A DNA stretch of 64,000 bases from Photobacterium rosenbergii (GCF_003026455.1 NZ_PYMB01000003.1:186001-250000); one strand, 5' to 3'; numbered from the stretch's first letter, positions 41,780 through 50,463 are shown. Translations and numbers: made by a program. Notes: generated by a model not told the origin, from the sequence alone.

Positions 41780-42634
41780 CTATTTTCCTTGCGCCTTCAG
41801 CCCATTGAAATACTCACCCCAACTGATGTGCTGCCTACCTGCGGCGAGTTCAAAATGGCTGGGGTTATCTGCTGCGCCTTCTTGGATACCCTGGTAGATC
41901 CCAGCGATCACTGTTCCGATAAAGTCCCCCAACTCTGCGATGCGGTCCTTACGATACTCTTCGACGCTCATTGGTACATAATTCAGCTTGGTGCCGAACG
42001 CGAGATTTAAATAATCTGCCAGTTGATATTGCGTGAGGGCCTCACCGTTTAAGTTGTAGGTTTGCCTGTTGTGTTTATCTTCGGTCAGCATTTTTGCATA
42101 GGCAAAAGCCAGTTCTTCGCGTGTGGTATAACCGCACTTGCCATCACCGGCACAGTTATAGATCTGACCCAGTTTCTTATAGCTGTCGATATATTCAATG
42201 TCTGGTTCGATATAGATCCCGTTGCGCCCGATCACCCACTCTAGCCCGCTTTCGCGAACGTCTTGTTCGGTCTGGCGGTTGCTTTGAATTACCGGAGAAA
42301 ATGCAGTGCCGACCTCAGCACCTTGGACGCTGGTATACACAATCTTATTGACGCCTGCTCTCTTCGCCGCTTTTATCACATTACGGTGTTGCTCTATACG
42401 TTTGTCCGGGGCATCCATCCCTGAAACAATTAACAGCGTATCGACTGAAGCCAGCGATTCCTCAAGTTGTTCAGGCTGGTTGTAATCACCAGGTCTAACT
42501 TCTACTCCAAGGTGTTTTGCTTTGTCCGGTGTTCGAGCAAGTGCGATAACGTCATCTTTAGATGTGAGCTCTACAGTGGCTTTGACGATGGCAGCCCCTA
42601 GTTGTCCACTTGCTGCAGTTACGGCTATTTTCAC
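41780..42634 (-). CDS. NmrA-like NAD(P)H:quinone oxidoreductase (QorB-like)
   Basis: A 284-residue atypical SDR. The nucleotide-binding motif VTAASGQLGAAIV lies at the N-terminus, then VRPGDYNQPEQL and IVYTSVQGAEVG, as in QorB/YtfG, which reduces quinones with NADPH. The start is the GTG at 42634 (VKIAVTAASG): GAGGGAA lies about 7 bases before it and the length equals QorB; the longer frame from 42682 would add an unsupported N-terminus. Confidence 0.85.
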   Translation of the reverse strand: MKIAVTAASGQLGAAIVKATVELTSKDDVIALARTPDKAKHLGVEVRPGDYNQPEQLEESLASVDTLLIVSGMDAPDKRIEQHRNVIKAAKRAGVNKIVYTSVQGAEVGTAFSPVIQSNRQTEQDVRESGLEWVIGRNGIYIEPDIEYIDSYKKLGQIYNCAGDGKCGYTTREELAFAYAKMLTEDKHNRQTYNLNGEALTQYQLADYLNLAFGTKLNYVPMSVEEYRKDRIAELGDFIGTVIAGIYQGIQEGAADNPSHFELAAGRQHISWGEYFNGLKAQGK

Positions 42635-43178
42635 AGACGATTCCCTCATTGGTGAAATGACAAAGCCCATGCACAAAAGCACAGAGTATTGAACGATATT
42701 AGCCTAAAAAGGCATTTTGCGAGATGCCCGTTGTCACACCCAATAAAGATAAAACAAAACGTTACAGGGTCGCTTTATTTTATGGCTAGGTGCAAAGATG
42801 TGGACTATAGACTGGATATTGGTTAATCCCCTTTCTGATAACTACGAAGCGCTAGAGTCGCTGATAAAAGCAAAAGGTTAGAGCCTTAGGCTTTCCCTTT
42901 GATTCCGAGCATCTAAGAGGATTGTCGTTTCTGTTCTATCTATATGGATAATTTTTTGAGTTATGTAACAAAGCATGTAACAGCGTTCAAATGGTTAAGT
43001 TATTGGTTTTGATCACCCATAAAATTATAGTGCACTAGAGGGTGATAATTTGTGGAAAATATTATAAATCATATAGATATCGATATTAACAACTTAATTA
43101 ATATGAATTATCACCTTCAAATATTTCAATTGAGCACACTATTACTTAGTCTCCTCATCGCTTTAGGAGATTAATACA
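42635..43178. other. Long intergenic region upstream of the OMP gene
   Basis: About 540 bp without convincing gene. A 27-codon ORF (MWTIDWILVNPLSDNYE...) near 42799 is too short to call. An inverted repeat ATCACCC / GGGTGAT brackets 43012-43046 and includes a 15-bp motif shared with the region upstream of the receiver gene. The AT-rich promoter of the barrel gene follows. Confidence 0.4.
43019..43033 (+). promoter_or_regulatory. 15-bp shared motif, copy 1
   Basis: ATAAAATTATAGTGC, found again at 46473-46487. Here it lies about 145 bp upstream of the barrel gene inside an inverted repeat. A regulator-binding site is possible. Confidence 0.5.
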
Positions 43179-43853
43179 ATGAAACTAACTTTACCGCTAC
43201 CGCTTTTTGCCCTTGGTTGCGCCATTACAACCTCTGCCATTGCTGGCCCTGTTGAGCTACAACAGAACTATTCTTACGTTTCAGTAGGCTACCAATACTC
43301 CCTATTCAGCGAGTATCTTCCAACGGATATTACCGGTAAAGTCTTTACCTTTTACGATAATATGTCTGGTTACTACGCTCGTGCCAGTATCAACCCTGTT
43401 GATCAGTTCTTCCTTGAAGGTCGCTACGATGACGTATCACGTGACCGTCTCGGTTTTAGCCACTCATTAGTTGGCCTTGGTTACTATATGCCAGTTGGCA
43501 AGAACAGTTCGGTATACGCCCTATTAGGTGCAGAGAAACTCACTGCAGAAATGGACCTATTCTCTGATGCATCACTTAGCTATTCAGACACTGCTTTTAC
43601 TGCAGAGGTGGGTGCCAAATTCAATCTAATGAAACGCTGGACGGCAGAGCCGGCAATTCGAGTTGCGACATTTGACGAACCGCTTTACGAGCTGCGCTTA
43701 GATAACCAAATTCACCTTACCGAGGCGTGGAGCATAGAAGCGAACATTGCGCATCGAGCGATGGACCTAGGTACATCACAATTAGGTGAGCTTCCTGTAC
43801 TTAGAGAAATGAACTTCCGGTTAGGCGCTCGCTACCAGTTCAATATATTGTAA
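43179..43853 (+). CDS. Outer-membrane beta-barrel protein
   Basis: A 224-residue precursor with signal peptide (about 1-22, cleaved after AIA). The mature part alternates polar and hydrophobic residues with aromatic girdle residues and ends with a C-terminal barrel signature (ARYQFNIL), predicting an eight-stranded outer-membrane barrel. Function unknown; it is the first gene of a locus with exported proteins and a ToxR/ToxS-like pair, and ToxR-type regulators commonly control outer-membrane proteins. AGGAG lies before the ATG. Confidence 0.8.
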   Translation: MKLTLPLPLFALGCAITTSAIAGPVELQQNYSYVSVGYQYSLFSEYLPTDITGKVFTFYDNMSGYYARASINPVDQFFLEGRYDDVSRDRLGFSHSLVGLGYYMPVGKNSSVYALLGAEKLTAEMDLFSDASLSYSDTAFTAEVGAKFNLMKRWTAEPAIRVATFDEPLYELRLDNQIHLTEAWSIEANIAHRAMDLGTSQLGELPVLREMNFRLGARYQFNIL

Positions 43854-43949
43854 TTCAACGATAATTAATATTAATTAACTGCACACTTGGGTTTTCTTCT
43901 TGTTGTATATGCTAAGTTTCGAACGCTATACAATAACAAGGAGATCCAA

Positions 43950-44297
43950 ATGCTAAGTAAAGTCATACCCGCCCTACTATTCGCTTTAGCCGCCGCGCCG
44001 ACAAGTGCCGAAGTGACACTCATTAACCCTTTTCATGTGCCTAAATCTCATGAACAAGCGGTACTCGATCACTGGGAGCAAGCCAGAGATTTTCTTGTTA
44101 CTCAGCCTGGCTATATCTCTACCTCTTTACATCGCTCTATTCAGCCTAATAGTCAATTCCACTATATCAATATTGCTAAATGGGAGTCTGACAGCCACTT
44201 CAAAACGGCTATTGCCGAAATGAACAAGACACTACCGCCATTGAAGATCCCTAGTGTTGAATTTTACCCTGCTCTGTATGAAGTTATCAGAAACTAA
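43950..44297 (+). CDS. Exported ABM-domain-like protein
   Basis: A 115-residue precursor with signal peptide (about 1-20, cleaved after TSA). The mature protein shows the dimeric alpha/beta-barrel pattern of antibiotic biosynthesis monooxygenase-type domains (INPFHVPKSHEQAVLDHWEQA, LVTQPGYISTSLHRSI, YINIAKWESDSHFKTA). The ATG at 43950 follows AAGGAG. Exported ABM proteins are uncommon; it is followed 12 bp later by another exported protein of similar fold. Activity unknown; haem or small-molecule binding is possible. Confidence 0.75.
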   Translation: MLSKVIPALLFALAAAPTSAEVTLINPFHVPKSHEQAVLDHWEQARDFLVTQPGYISTSLHRSIQPNSQFHYINIAKWESDSHFKTAIAEMNKTLPPLKIPSVEFYPALYEVIRN

Positions 44298-44309
44298 AAG
44301 GAATTTAGT

Positions 44310-44972
44310 ATGAAGCTATTGAAGTTTGCTCCGCTTGCTCTTGGGTTAGCGATGACAGCTACACAGGCACATAGCGCAGCCTATGGCGTCAGCCTCGAGT
44401 GGAAAACAGATGATGCCCTAACTGTATTTGAAGGTATGAATGCCCAACGCAGTGAATTCGCTAAACTGGTTGAGCAAGGTGTTATTCATGATCTTTTCGT
44501 TCGCCACTCCACGGTGGATGGCAAACAGTTCCCAATCATTAACTTTGTAATGGAAGCTGACTCAGCCGATCAGGTATTAAAACGCCTAGAGCATCTTCCT
44601 TTCTTTAAAGATGATGTTGTCAAAATCGCTGATATTCGCGACATAGGTACAAAGTGGTTGGACAAAGAAATGATCCATAACACTTATTCTTTAGAACTGA
44701 CTTGGTTAGAGCCACAGCAAAATCTACTTGTTGATCAGATCCTTGGCAAAGACCTGCAAAAGGTTGTTAATTGGAATGCACAAGGTGTCGTTACTTCTGC
44801 CTATCTCAGTATTCAAGATTTTGACGGCAACATGAAACAGCCTACCTACTCTATTGCTGTTCAAGCTCGAGATGAAGACCACGTACAAGAAATGGCCAGA
44901 GAGCTGGAAGCAGTCAAGACAGAAAGTGCTTCATACAGCATCATGTACCTTGGTTATAAGTTAAACATTTAA
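44310..44972 (+). CDS. Exported protein with two alpha/beta repeats
   Basis: A 220-residue precursor with signal peptide (about 1-22, cleaved near AHSA). The mature protein seems made of two similar halves (YGVSLEWKTDD... and YSLELTWLEPQ...), each with a ferredoxin-like or YCII/ABM-like alternation, suggesting a pseudo-dimer. It is in an operon with the preceding ABM-like gene. No known family; a ligand-binding role is inferred. Confidence 0.65.
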   Translation: MKLLKFAPLALGLAMTATQAHSAAYGVSLEWKTDDALTVFEGMNAQRSEFAKLVEQGVIHDLFVRHSTVDGKQFPIINFVMEADSADQVLKRLEHLPFFKDDVVKIADIRDIGTKWLDKEMIHNTYSLELTWLEPQQNLLVDQILGKDLQKVVNWNAQGVVTSAYLSIQDFDGNMKQPTYSIAVQARDEDHVQEMARELEAVKTESASYSIMYLGYKLNI

Positions 44973-44981
44973 CTTTTCAAC

Positions 44982-45007
44982 GGCCGAGCTTGACTCTAAG
45001 TTCGGCC
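44982..45007 (+). terminator. Hairpin after the exported-protein operon
   Basis: A 10-bp stem GGCCGAGCTT / AAGTTCGGCC (one G-T pair) with a 6-nt loop, no clear T-run. Probable terminator or attenuator before the ToxR-like gene. Confidence 0.6.
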
Positions 45008-45130
45008 ACGTAAAATTTCACTTTCTCAGTAGCTACATTCAGAAGCTAGATTTTTACCCTTCACAACATTGTTTTGAGCTATTCATTCGCCTAAAATCCC
45101 CTGCTCAAAGTGGTGAATATGAGGAAAATT

Positions 45131-45901
45131 ATGCGTGACATGACAACACCGGTTTTACTTGGGGATTTTAAGATAGACCCTGTAACACAAGTACTGATCC
45201 GCACCACTGATAACCAAAGTGTGAAACTTTCCCGATCTGAATCTTTGATCATTTGCATGCTAGCTAAGCAACCCAACGTTGCTGTTAGCCGTGATGCCTT
45301 ATTGGAAGATTGCTGGACAGGCAAAGTTGTTACCAATAGTTCTTTAACCGTTGCCATCAAACATATTCGATCTGCCTTCTCAGAGCTCGGAGCTGACGAT
45401 GTCATTGTGACTGAACCTAAAAAAGGCTATCTCATTCGTCTATCTTCTGTAGAAGAGTTAAAGTTAGCTGAAAACAACGTGAGTAATGCTGTTGAAAAAC
45501 CACCAGCAAACGACCTAACCAACAGCCACATAAGCCATGCCACACCCGATTCACCGTTAAAAACAAGTATAACGAAAGCTGCTGTATTCTCTCGTCTCAC
45601 CCTACTTTCTAAACGTTACCTCGTAACTGCTTTCTCCTTTACCCTAACTATTACCACGCTTTCACAGATGGCGCTTTTCGTTGAAAGCACACGAATAGAT
45701 AATCACCACGTTCTTTATGACGGCCAAATAATGCCACCAGCCGTTATTAATGCAATCAAAGCATTTCCAAATCCAAAGTCAAAATTCATTACATACCCCC
45801 TAGGTGGAATTTGTGATGACTATCAACTGATTGTCATTGATAACAAAACAGGCTTTATCGATATCACCTCTCAAATTGAACAAGGTAATTGCCGTGGGTA
45901 A
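45131..45901 (+). CDS. ToxR/CadC-like membrane transcription regulator
   Basis: A 256-residue protein. The N-terminal OmpR/ToxR-type winged helix (about 5-105) shows LSRSESLIICMLAKQPN, VSRDALLEDCWTG, SLTVAIKHIRSAF and DVIVTEPKKGYLIRL. A linker leads to one membrane segment (about 160-180) and a short periplasmic domain. The start at 45131 follows GAGGAAAATT; GTG/ATG codons at 45110-45119 are alternatives. It overlaps a ToxS-like gene, the arrangement of ToxR-ToxS, TcpP-TcpH and VtrA-VtrC, in which the small partner modulates the periplasmic domain. Confidence 0.88.
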   Translation: MRDMTTPVLLGDFKIDPVTQVLIRTTDNQSVKLSRSESLIICMLAKQPNVAVSRDALLEDCWTGKVVTNSSLTVAIKHIRSAFSELGADDVIVTEPKKGYLIRLSSVEELKLAENNVSNAVEKPPANDLTNSHISHATPDSPLKTSITKAAVFSRLTLLSKRYLVTAFSFTLTITTLSQMALFVESTRIDNHHVLYDGQIMPPAVINAIKAFPNPKSKFITYPLGGICDDYQLIVIDNKTGFIDITSQIEQGNCRG

Positions 45902-46340
45902 AATCATATCTAAAGCCGCATTAGGCGTAGTTTTGGGGCTGATAGTAACAATCAGTGTCGGAATTTTTTCGGCTTTAACAACCAAAGGGCGATATGTGTT
46001 TGAATCCAGCTATCCCGATGTTGGCCATGAACGCCTTTCTACTGTGCTCACCCATGGAAAAATCAAAATGCAATTCTTGGGTTATAACGCGTCTGATAAG
46101 ATCACTATTTCCAAGCAGTTCTACGGATTATTCCTACGCTATGGCTCCCACTACCTCGTGATAGCAAAAGAGCAAGATACGGCCGACAATAAGCAATCTC
46201 TTACCGCGCGTAGCTTTTATATTATCGAATCAGCAGATAAGGCTGCTTTCATTTCTGATCAGCGCGGTATGTATATCACCAAAGATAATCGTCCACTTTA
46301 CCTAAATAGCGTGTTACTAGGGAAACCACTCGCAATCTGA
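45894..46340 (+). CDS. ToxS/VtrC-like membrane partner protein
   Basis: A 148-residue protein with an N-terminal membrane segment (about 8-30) and a periplasmic beta-rich domain. It starts at a GTG at 45894, overlapping the stop of the ToxR-like gene by 8 bp, with AAGGT before it. Size, topology and gene arrangement match ToxS/TcpH/VtrC, which form a barrel with the regulator's periplasmic domain and may bind bile salts. There is little sequence resemblance to ToxS visible, so the assignment rests on context. Confidence 0.7.
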   Translation: MGKIISKAALGVVLGLIVTISVGIFSALTTKGRYVFESSYPDVGHERLSTVLTHGKIKMQFLGYNASDKITISKQFYGLFLRYGSHYLVIAKEQDTADNKQSLTARSFYIIESADKAAFISDQRGMYITKDNRPLYLNSVLLGKPLAI

Positions 46341-46373
46341 TCCCCCCTCGTTTAGCATGACGCTTATTAGCAT

Positions 46374-46404
46374 AAGGCTGTACCCATAAGGTACAGCCTT
46401 TTTC
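46374..46404 (+). terminator. Terminator of the ToxRS-like operon
   Basis: An 11-bp perfect stem AAGGCTGTACC / GGTACAGCCTT with a 5-nt loop followed by T residues. Confidence 0.92.
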
Positions 46405-46472
46405 TTGCATCTTTATATGCCTCTAAAGCCTTATATTTTGTACCGATAAGATTGTTTGCATTTCATACAAAA

Positions 46473-46487
46473 ATAAAATTATAGTGC
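46473..46487 (+). promoter_or_regulatory. 15-bp shared motif, copy 2
   Basis: ATAAAATTATAGTGC, identical to 43019-43033, about 170 bp upstream of the receiver gene. The rest of the region 46405-46657 (about 250 bp) shows no ORF. Confidence 0.5.
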
Positions 46488-46657
46488 GTCAGAGCTAAAG
46501 GTATAAAGATAGGGATCACATATTGATTTATACTTAACCAAGTTGATCGTTAATTTTCCCTATCATACTATGTAAGCAAGCACATTTTAGTTCGTTGGAT
46601 GCACAAGTGCTTTTGTTGTACTTAGCAAGATCACGATGAGTTTAAGGAAAAACCGCT

Positions 46658-47041
46658 ATGAATAAGTTTCTCATCATTGAAGATAATAAGATGATGGCTA
46701 AGATCCTAGCCGAGCTGCTAAGAAAAAGCGTCCCAATCCAGAAGCTGCTTTATGCCCCTACGGCACAGCAAGCTTATAATACGTTATTGAAGACTACTGT
46801 CGATTGTATCTTCCTAGATTTGAATCTATGCAAGCCTTTAGATGGGATCGAGGTATTGCAATATATCAGAACACAATACCCTTCTATGCCGGTGGTGATT
46901 GTAACAGGTGACAGTGAAATTGAAACTGTTAAGCGCGTTATCTCCCACAATCCCAATGACTATTTGGTAAAGCCTCTTTCAATGCAGAAAATTCATCGTT
47001 GCCTTGAAAAACTAGGGATTTTCCAGTCAAGTGATTCCTAG
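46658..47041 (+). CDS. Stand-alone response-regulator receiver (CheY-like)
   Basis: A 127-residue single receiver domain with the acidic pair (IEDNKMM), phosphoacceptor Asp in CIFLDLNLCKPLDG (about 55), the conserved Thr (VVIVTGDSE) and Lys (NDYLVKPLS). No output domain, so it acts by protein contact or phosphotransfer. AAGGA lies before the ATG. It is monocistronic beside the ToxRS-like locus. It could be a partner for a hybrid kinase such as the NahK-like protein, but nothing in the sequence shows this. Confidence 0.88.
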   Translation: MNKFLIIEDNKMMAKILAELLRKSVPIQKLLYAPTAQQAYNTLLKTTVDCIFLDLNLCKPLDGIEVLQYIRTQYPSMPVVIVTGDSEIETVKRVISHNPNDYLVKPLSMQKIHRCLEKLGIFQSSDS

Positions 47042-47063
47042 ACTCCGTTCTTGTTTTAATTTT

Positions 47064-47122
47064 ACTGAGCTAAACCTCACATCCTCGCCTACGGTTGTTT
47101 GAATCGTAGGTTTCAGCTTAGT
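47064..47122. terminator. Two-stem bidirectional terminator candidate
   Basis: Nested inverted repeats: outer ACTGAGCTAAACCT versus AGGTTTCAGCTTAGT (imperfect) and inner CCTACG / CGTAGG, between the convergent receiver and PilZ genes. Confidence 0.6.
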
Positions 47123-47143
47123 CAGAGGCAATCGCACTATTTG

Positions 47144-47869
47144 TTATTGCTTAAACGATAGTTTTGCGCCGTCAAACATCAGCTTATTCATTAGCTCTCT
47201 CACCGCCTGCTGCCCTGATTGATCAAACTCAATACCAAGTTGTTTGTTCACGCCTAACTGCTGATGGTTACAGACTTTTCCTGATAAGGGATAGATCACA
47301 TCCGTTTTCGGGTGTATCACTTCTACCGTTACAACATTATTGATCTCAATAGTTGGCCCATTCGCTTCAATAAAGAAACTACATCCGGAGGTCGAAAGAT
47401 CTTTCAGTAAAACATTCAACGTACGAGAAGGCAGCACAATTTTCCCTTCTAGATTCACAGCATAACGTGGCTCTTTTCTAAGCTGTACTACATCAATCTG
47501 CGGCGGTATATCAACAACTAACAGCGGAACAGGCTCGGTAAGAATATGACTGATCTGAGTGCGGACATTAACCAATGCCCCTTCGCCTTTTTCAGAAACC
47601 GCTTTAATGGTCATCCGGTAGCCGATCTGGAAAAACTGCTCTCGCTCTAGTTTATTGACCTTAGGCAGTTCAATAAACAACTTATCTCTACCATTTGTAC
47701 CAATAAAGACCGAGCTCACTTGATACAACCGCCCTATAGGCGTTTTAACACTAAGTGTGACTTCACTGCCGTGAGTAACTTCCATCAATCCAGGTAATGA
47801 AGGTTTTGATTGCTCTCGAGTACGACTCTCCATCGCTCGCCGTTTAATCTGGCTTAGTTGTTGACTCAC
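47144..47869 (-). CDS. PilZ-domain c-di-GMP receptor (YcgR-like)
   Basis: A 241-residue protein. The N-terminal part (about 20-125) is a YcgR-N-like beta domain and the C-terminal part (about 130-235) a PilZ domain with both c-di-GMP motifs: RKEPR (RxxxR) and DLSTSGCSF (D/NxSxxG). Such proteins brake flagellar motility or alter surface behaviour when c-di-GMP is high. It is monocistronic. It may be functionally related to the NosP-kinase system, which controls biofilm in relatives, but that link is inferred. Confidence 0.9.
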   Translation of the reverse strand: MSQQLSQIKRRAMESRTREQSKPSLPGLMEVTHGSEVTLSVKTPIGRLYQVSSVFIGTNGRDKLFIELPKVNKLEREQFFQIGYRMTIKAVSEKGEGALVNVRTQISHILTEPVPLLVVDIPPQIDVVQLRKEPRYAVNLEGKIVLPSRTLNVLLKDLSTSGCSFFIEANGPTIEINNVVTVEVIHPKTDVIYPLSGKVCNHQQLGVNKQLGIEFDQSGQQAVRELMNKLMFDGAKLSFKQ

Positions 47870-48130
47870 TATTCTTCCTTACAGCCATTCACTCACTTTA
47901 TAAGTGAATTCTAATCTTTGTCGAACAATGACTACAATAGTCAGTAGAAGCAAATTATCGTCAATTAGCAACAAGTTGATATATTCATGCCAATTTAAAG
48001 AAAAAATCGTTGTTAGTCTGATAGCAAAATTTATTATCAGCAAATATATCCCCTGCAGGGAAAGCCATCAAATTTATTGACAGGAATATTAGTTGATACA
48101 TAATGCTATCTTTTAAGCGTTATTCTGCAC

Positions 48131-48397
48131 ATGGCAATTACAATAAGAGATATCGATCAGCACTATTACATGATCGAAGAATTAAAGTCGATTACTGAGA
48201 GCAACGTCACAACGAAAGCCTTAATTAAAGGCGGCTATATGGCGGTTGAGCTTGGCAAGCAATTAGAACAAGAAAAGGAAAAAAGAATAAGAGCCGAGCA
48301 AGCACTGAGTGAGCTGCAACAAAAAATCCAGCATTATCTGTCTAGCCACCAAGCCCTGGTTGATATTGCTGCCTCAAAAACACAGAACACGAAATAA
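48131..48397 (+). CDS. Hypothetical coiled-coil protein (88 aa)
   Basis: A small cytoplasmic protein with helical character, a coiled coil at about residues 40-75 (GKQLEQEKEKRIRAEQALSE) and no recognised domain. The start ATG at 48131 has a weak ribosome-binding site. It is convergent with the thioesterase gene, whose stop lies 4 bp away. Confidence 0.55.
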   Translation: MAITIRDIDQHYYMIEELKSITESNVTTKALIKGGYMAVELGKQLEQEKEKRIRAEQALSELQQKIQHYLSSHQALVDIAASKTQNTK

Positions 48398-48401
48398 CCT
48401 A

Positions 48402-48890
48402 TTATCCCCCAGCAGCCATCCATTGCTCTGGAACTCGAACAGCCGTTAGCTTAGCCCTTACGGCTGTTTTATTATTGGCGATCAGTTCACACTCAAGTTC
48501 TGTATTACGCTCACCTACATCAACCACACTCGCCTTTAAAACAATCTCTGCTTTAATTGATACTGGGCGAAGATACTCAAGCGAAAAACGCCCTGTCGCA
48601 AACCATATTGCCTCTCCTTCACCAATCTCCCTCCCAGCACGCCGATAAGCATCAGCCATTGCCGTACAGATACAATGACAATCAATCACTGTGGCAATAA
48701 CCCCCCCATTGAGGAAATGTGTTGGTGCGGCGCAATGATAAGCTTGAGGTGAAAACTGACACACCGCCGTTTCGTCCCCAGCCCAGAAACTTTGAATGTG
48801 AAGGCCATGTGGATTTTCTCCACCACAACCAAAACAATGATTTCCCTTAATTTGAGCCTGAAAAGACAGGTGACCTGCGCGATTCCCCAT
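48402..48890 (-). CDS. PaaI-family hotdog thioesterase
   Basis: A 162-residue hotdog-fold protein. The HCFGCGGENPHGL start block and the HFLNGGVIATVIDCH segment, whose Asp is the probable catalytic residue, match PaaI-like acyl-CoA thioesterases. Substrate unknown. It is monocistronic and possibly housekeeping. Confidence 0.85.
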   Translation of the reverse strand: MGNRAGHLSFQAQIKGNHCFGCGGENPHGLHIQSFWAGDETAVCQFSPQAYHCAAPTHFLNGGVIATVIDCHCICTAMADAYRRAGREIGEGEAIWFATGRFSLEYLRPVSIKAEIVLKASVVDVGERNTELECELIANNKTAVRAKLTAVRVPEQWMAAGG

Positions 48891-48971
48891 AGTGTGGCTA
48901 CCTAATTACTTATATCTCTTATAGATACAAGTATATATGGCCTATCAAAAAGCCTCGGTGAAACTCTCTTT

Positions 48972-49364
48972 CTATTTCACCACCAGCTCAGTGAACCCTG
49001 TGGAGTCGTCTTGTTCACGCGTGAAGGACAGATTGGCATATTCCACTAAACAGACCTCTGCAGTAAAAGAAACGATCGAGCCATCTTGTAGGTGCCCGCC
49101 ATAAACTCGGCCCGTTTTATCGGCCACTGAAATATGCAAATGCACATGATCTGGGGTTAATGTCCCACTGAGGGTCAAAATTTCCAATGGCCCTTTCAGT
49201 TCTAGGCTTTCAGACTCATTAGCAAGCCGTATAGAGGCGTGGGACAGACAACCGACACAACTTAATAGTGACCCTGCTTTAATATCTTTTTGCTTCACAT
49301 AGGCCAAAATAGAATGCTTTAAGTCAGCGTCAAGCGTTAAGCGAAATGCGTGTGGTGTGAGCAT
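48972..49364 (-). CDS. PPC/DUF296 domain DNA-binding protein
   Basis: A 130-residue protein with the PPC (DUF296) fold: GSLLSCVGCLSHASIRL, ILTLSGTLTPDHVHLHISVAD with the conserved His cluster, and VYGGHLQDGSIV. Homologues are trimeric and often annotated as AT-hook-like DNA-binding proteins, but function in bacteria is unclear. The start at 49364 (MLTPHAFR) is preferred; the longer frame from 49391 begins with TTG. Confidence 0.85.
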   Translation of the reverse strand: MLTPHAFRLTLDADLKHSILAYVKQKDIKAGSLLSCVGCLSHASIRLANESESLELKGPLEILTLSGTLTPDHVHLHISVADKTGRVYGGHLQDGSIVSFTAEVCLVEYANLSFTREQDDSTGFTELVVK

Positions 49365-49443
49365 CTGGTTTACCTTTATATCCTGGTACAAAAAAGCCCT
49401 CCATTGTGGAGAGCTTTGATAGATTCAATGAAGATTATTGATG

Positions 49444-49758
49444 TTAAGCACGTCTTCCGCGCTTCTTCGAGCCGCCACTATAAGGAAAGACATTGTGGAT
49501 GCGCTGTTTTACCTTTGAAGGCACCGACTTTGAAAACACCAGCTTTGTTGTAAAACGGGTCTTATAAACCTTTACCTTGCCAGAAAACGGCTGTTTATGC
49601 GCAATATCTTTACAGCCAGCCAAAAAGCCGTTCGGGATTTGACCTTTCTGTTGAGTGAGCTTTCCATCTTCGAAGGTCAACACCATGATCGGCCGATCTT
49701 TAAACACAAAAACAAATATAATAACGGCAAGGGCAATCACGTATAGCACGAATTCCAT
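49444..49758 (-). CDS. DUF3634-family membrane-anchored protein
   Basis: A 104-residue protein with one N-terminal membrane helix (residues 2-20, EFVLYVIALAVIIFVFVF), a central beta-rich domain and a very basic C-terminus (GGSKKRGRRA). It resembles the DUF3634 family of gamma-proteobacteria, function unknown. The start at 49758 is supported by GGAG before the ATG. Confidence 0.75.
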   Translation of the reverse strand: MEFVLYVIALAVIIFVFVFKDRPIMVLTFEDGKLTQQKGQIPNGFLAGCKDIAHKQPFSGKVKVYKTRFTTKLVFSKSVPSKVKQRIHNVFPYSGGSKKRGRRA

Positions 49759-49960
49759 GCTTGGCTCCTTTATCAAGTTCCTTTTCTCGCCCAGTTCTAC
49801 AAAAATGCGTTTTTAAAAGTGTTTAGTAGAACTAACTGTATTCAAAAGCAACACTAACAATGAATTAACTGGGACACCTAAGTCCTATTTTACAACATGT
49901 TAGTGGTTCTCGCCTGAGGCAGATTAACAACTCTGGCAATACGCCCAATACTGAGTGCGA

Positions 49961-50413
49961 TTATTCAAAGTCTAAAAGCTCATGGAGGTCATGCTTCAAG
50001 TCCATCACCTTCTTACTCGCCACTTCTGTCTTGTTTGATTCACTCAGGAGATATTCAATGGTGTCAGACAGAGTGGAATCCAGCTCTTTGGACTTTTCCG
50101 CCAATTTCTCCCAAACCCGATAGTCGAGATCAATGGATTTCTTGCGAGTATGAACTTGCTCAGCATTGAAGTGACGTTTACGTTTAGCACGGATAGCTTG
50201 TTTGAGCTTTTTATCTAGCTCTGGTGACATATGCTTGTCAATCCATTTGAGCACCTTGGTTGGCTCATGCTCAATGGATAACAGTTCATCTACCGCAGCT
50301 TTCGCTTCACTGGTGTCGATATAACCGGTGATCGCTTCACCTTCTTTCCATTTTTTTACTAGATAATTCCATTTCCATCCGGCTTCAAGGTTTTCAAGCT
50401 GCTGATATTTCAT
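49961..50413 (-). CDS. matP: Terminus macrodomain organiser MatP
   Basis: A 150-residue protein, the exact length of E. coli MatP. It has the N-terminal helical bundle (QQLENLEAGWKWNYLVKKWKEG), the central ribbon-helix-helix region (HTRKKSIDLDYRVWEKLAEKS) that reads matS, and a C-terminal coiled coil. MatP binds matS sites, condenses the terminus and links it to the divisome. Two perfect matS sites in this window and a near-match in its own promoter support the function. Confidence 0.95.
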   Translation of the reverse strand: MKYQQLENLEAGWKWNYLVKKWKEGEAITGYIDTSEAKAAVDELLSIEHEPTKVLKWIDKHMSPELDKKLKQAIRAKRKRHFNAEQVHTRKKSIDLDYRVWEKLAEKSKELDSTLSDTIEYLLSESNKTEVASKKVMDLKHDLHELLDFE

Positions 50414-50450
50414 AGTCGTCAGAGATTCTCGATAAGTCTAAACTTAAGTA

Positions 50451-50463
50451 GTGACAGTGTAAC
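50451..50463. promoter_or_regulatory. Near-matS site in the matP promoter region
   Basis: GTGACAGTGTAAC matches the matS consensus GTGACRNYGTCAC at 12 of 13 positions. It lies 38 bp upstream of the matP start, where binding could autoregulate; this is inference. Confidence 0.45.

Noticed and set aside
42799..42882. 27-codon ORF upstream of the OMP gene
   Set aside because: Too short and without context support to call a gene.
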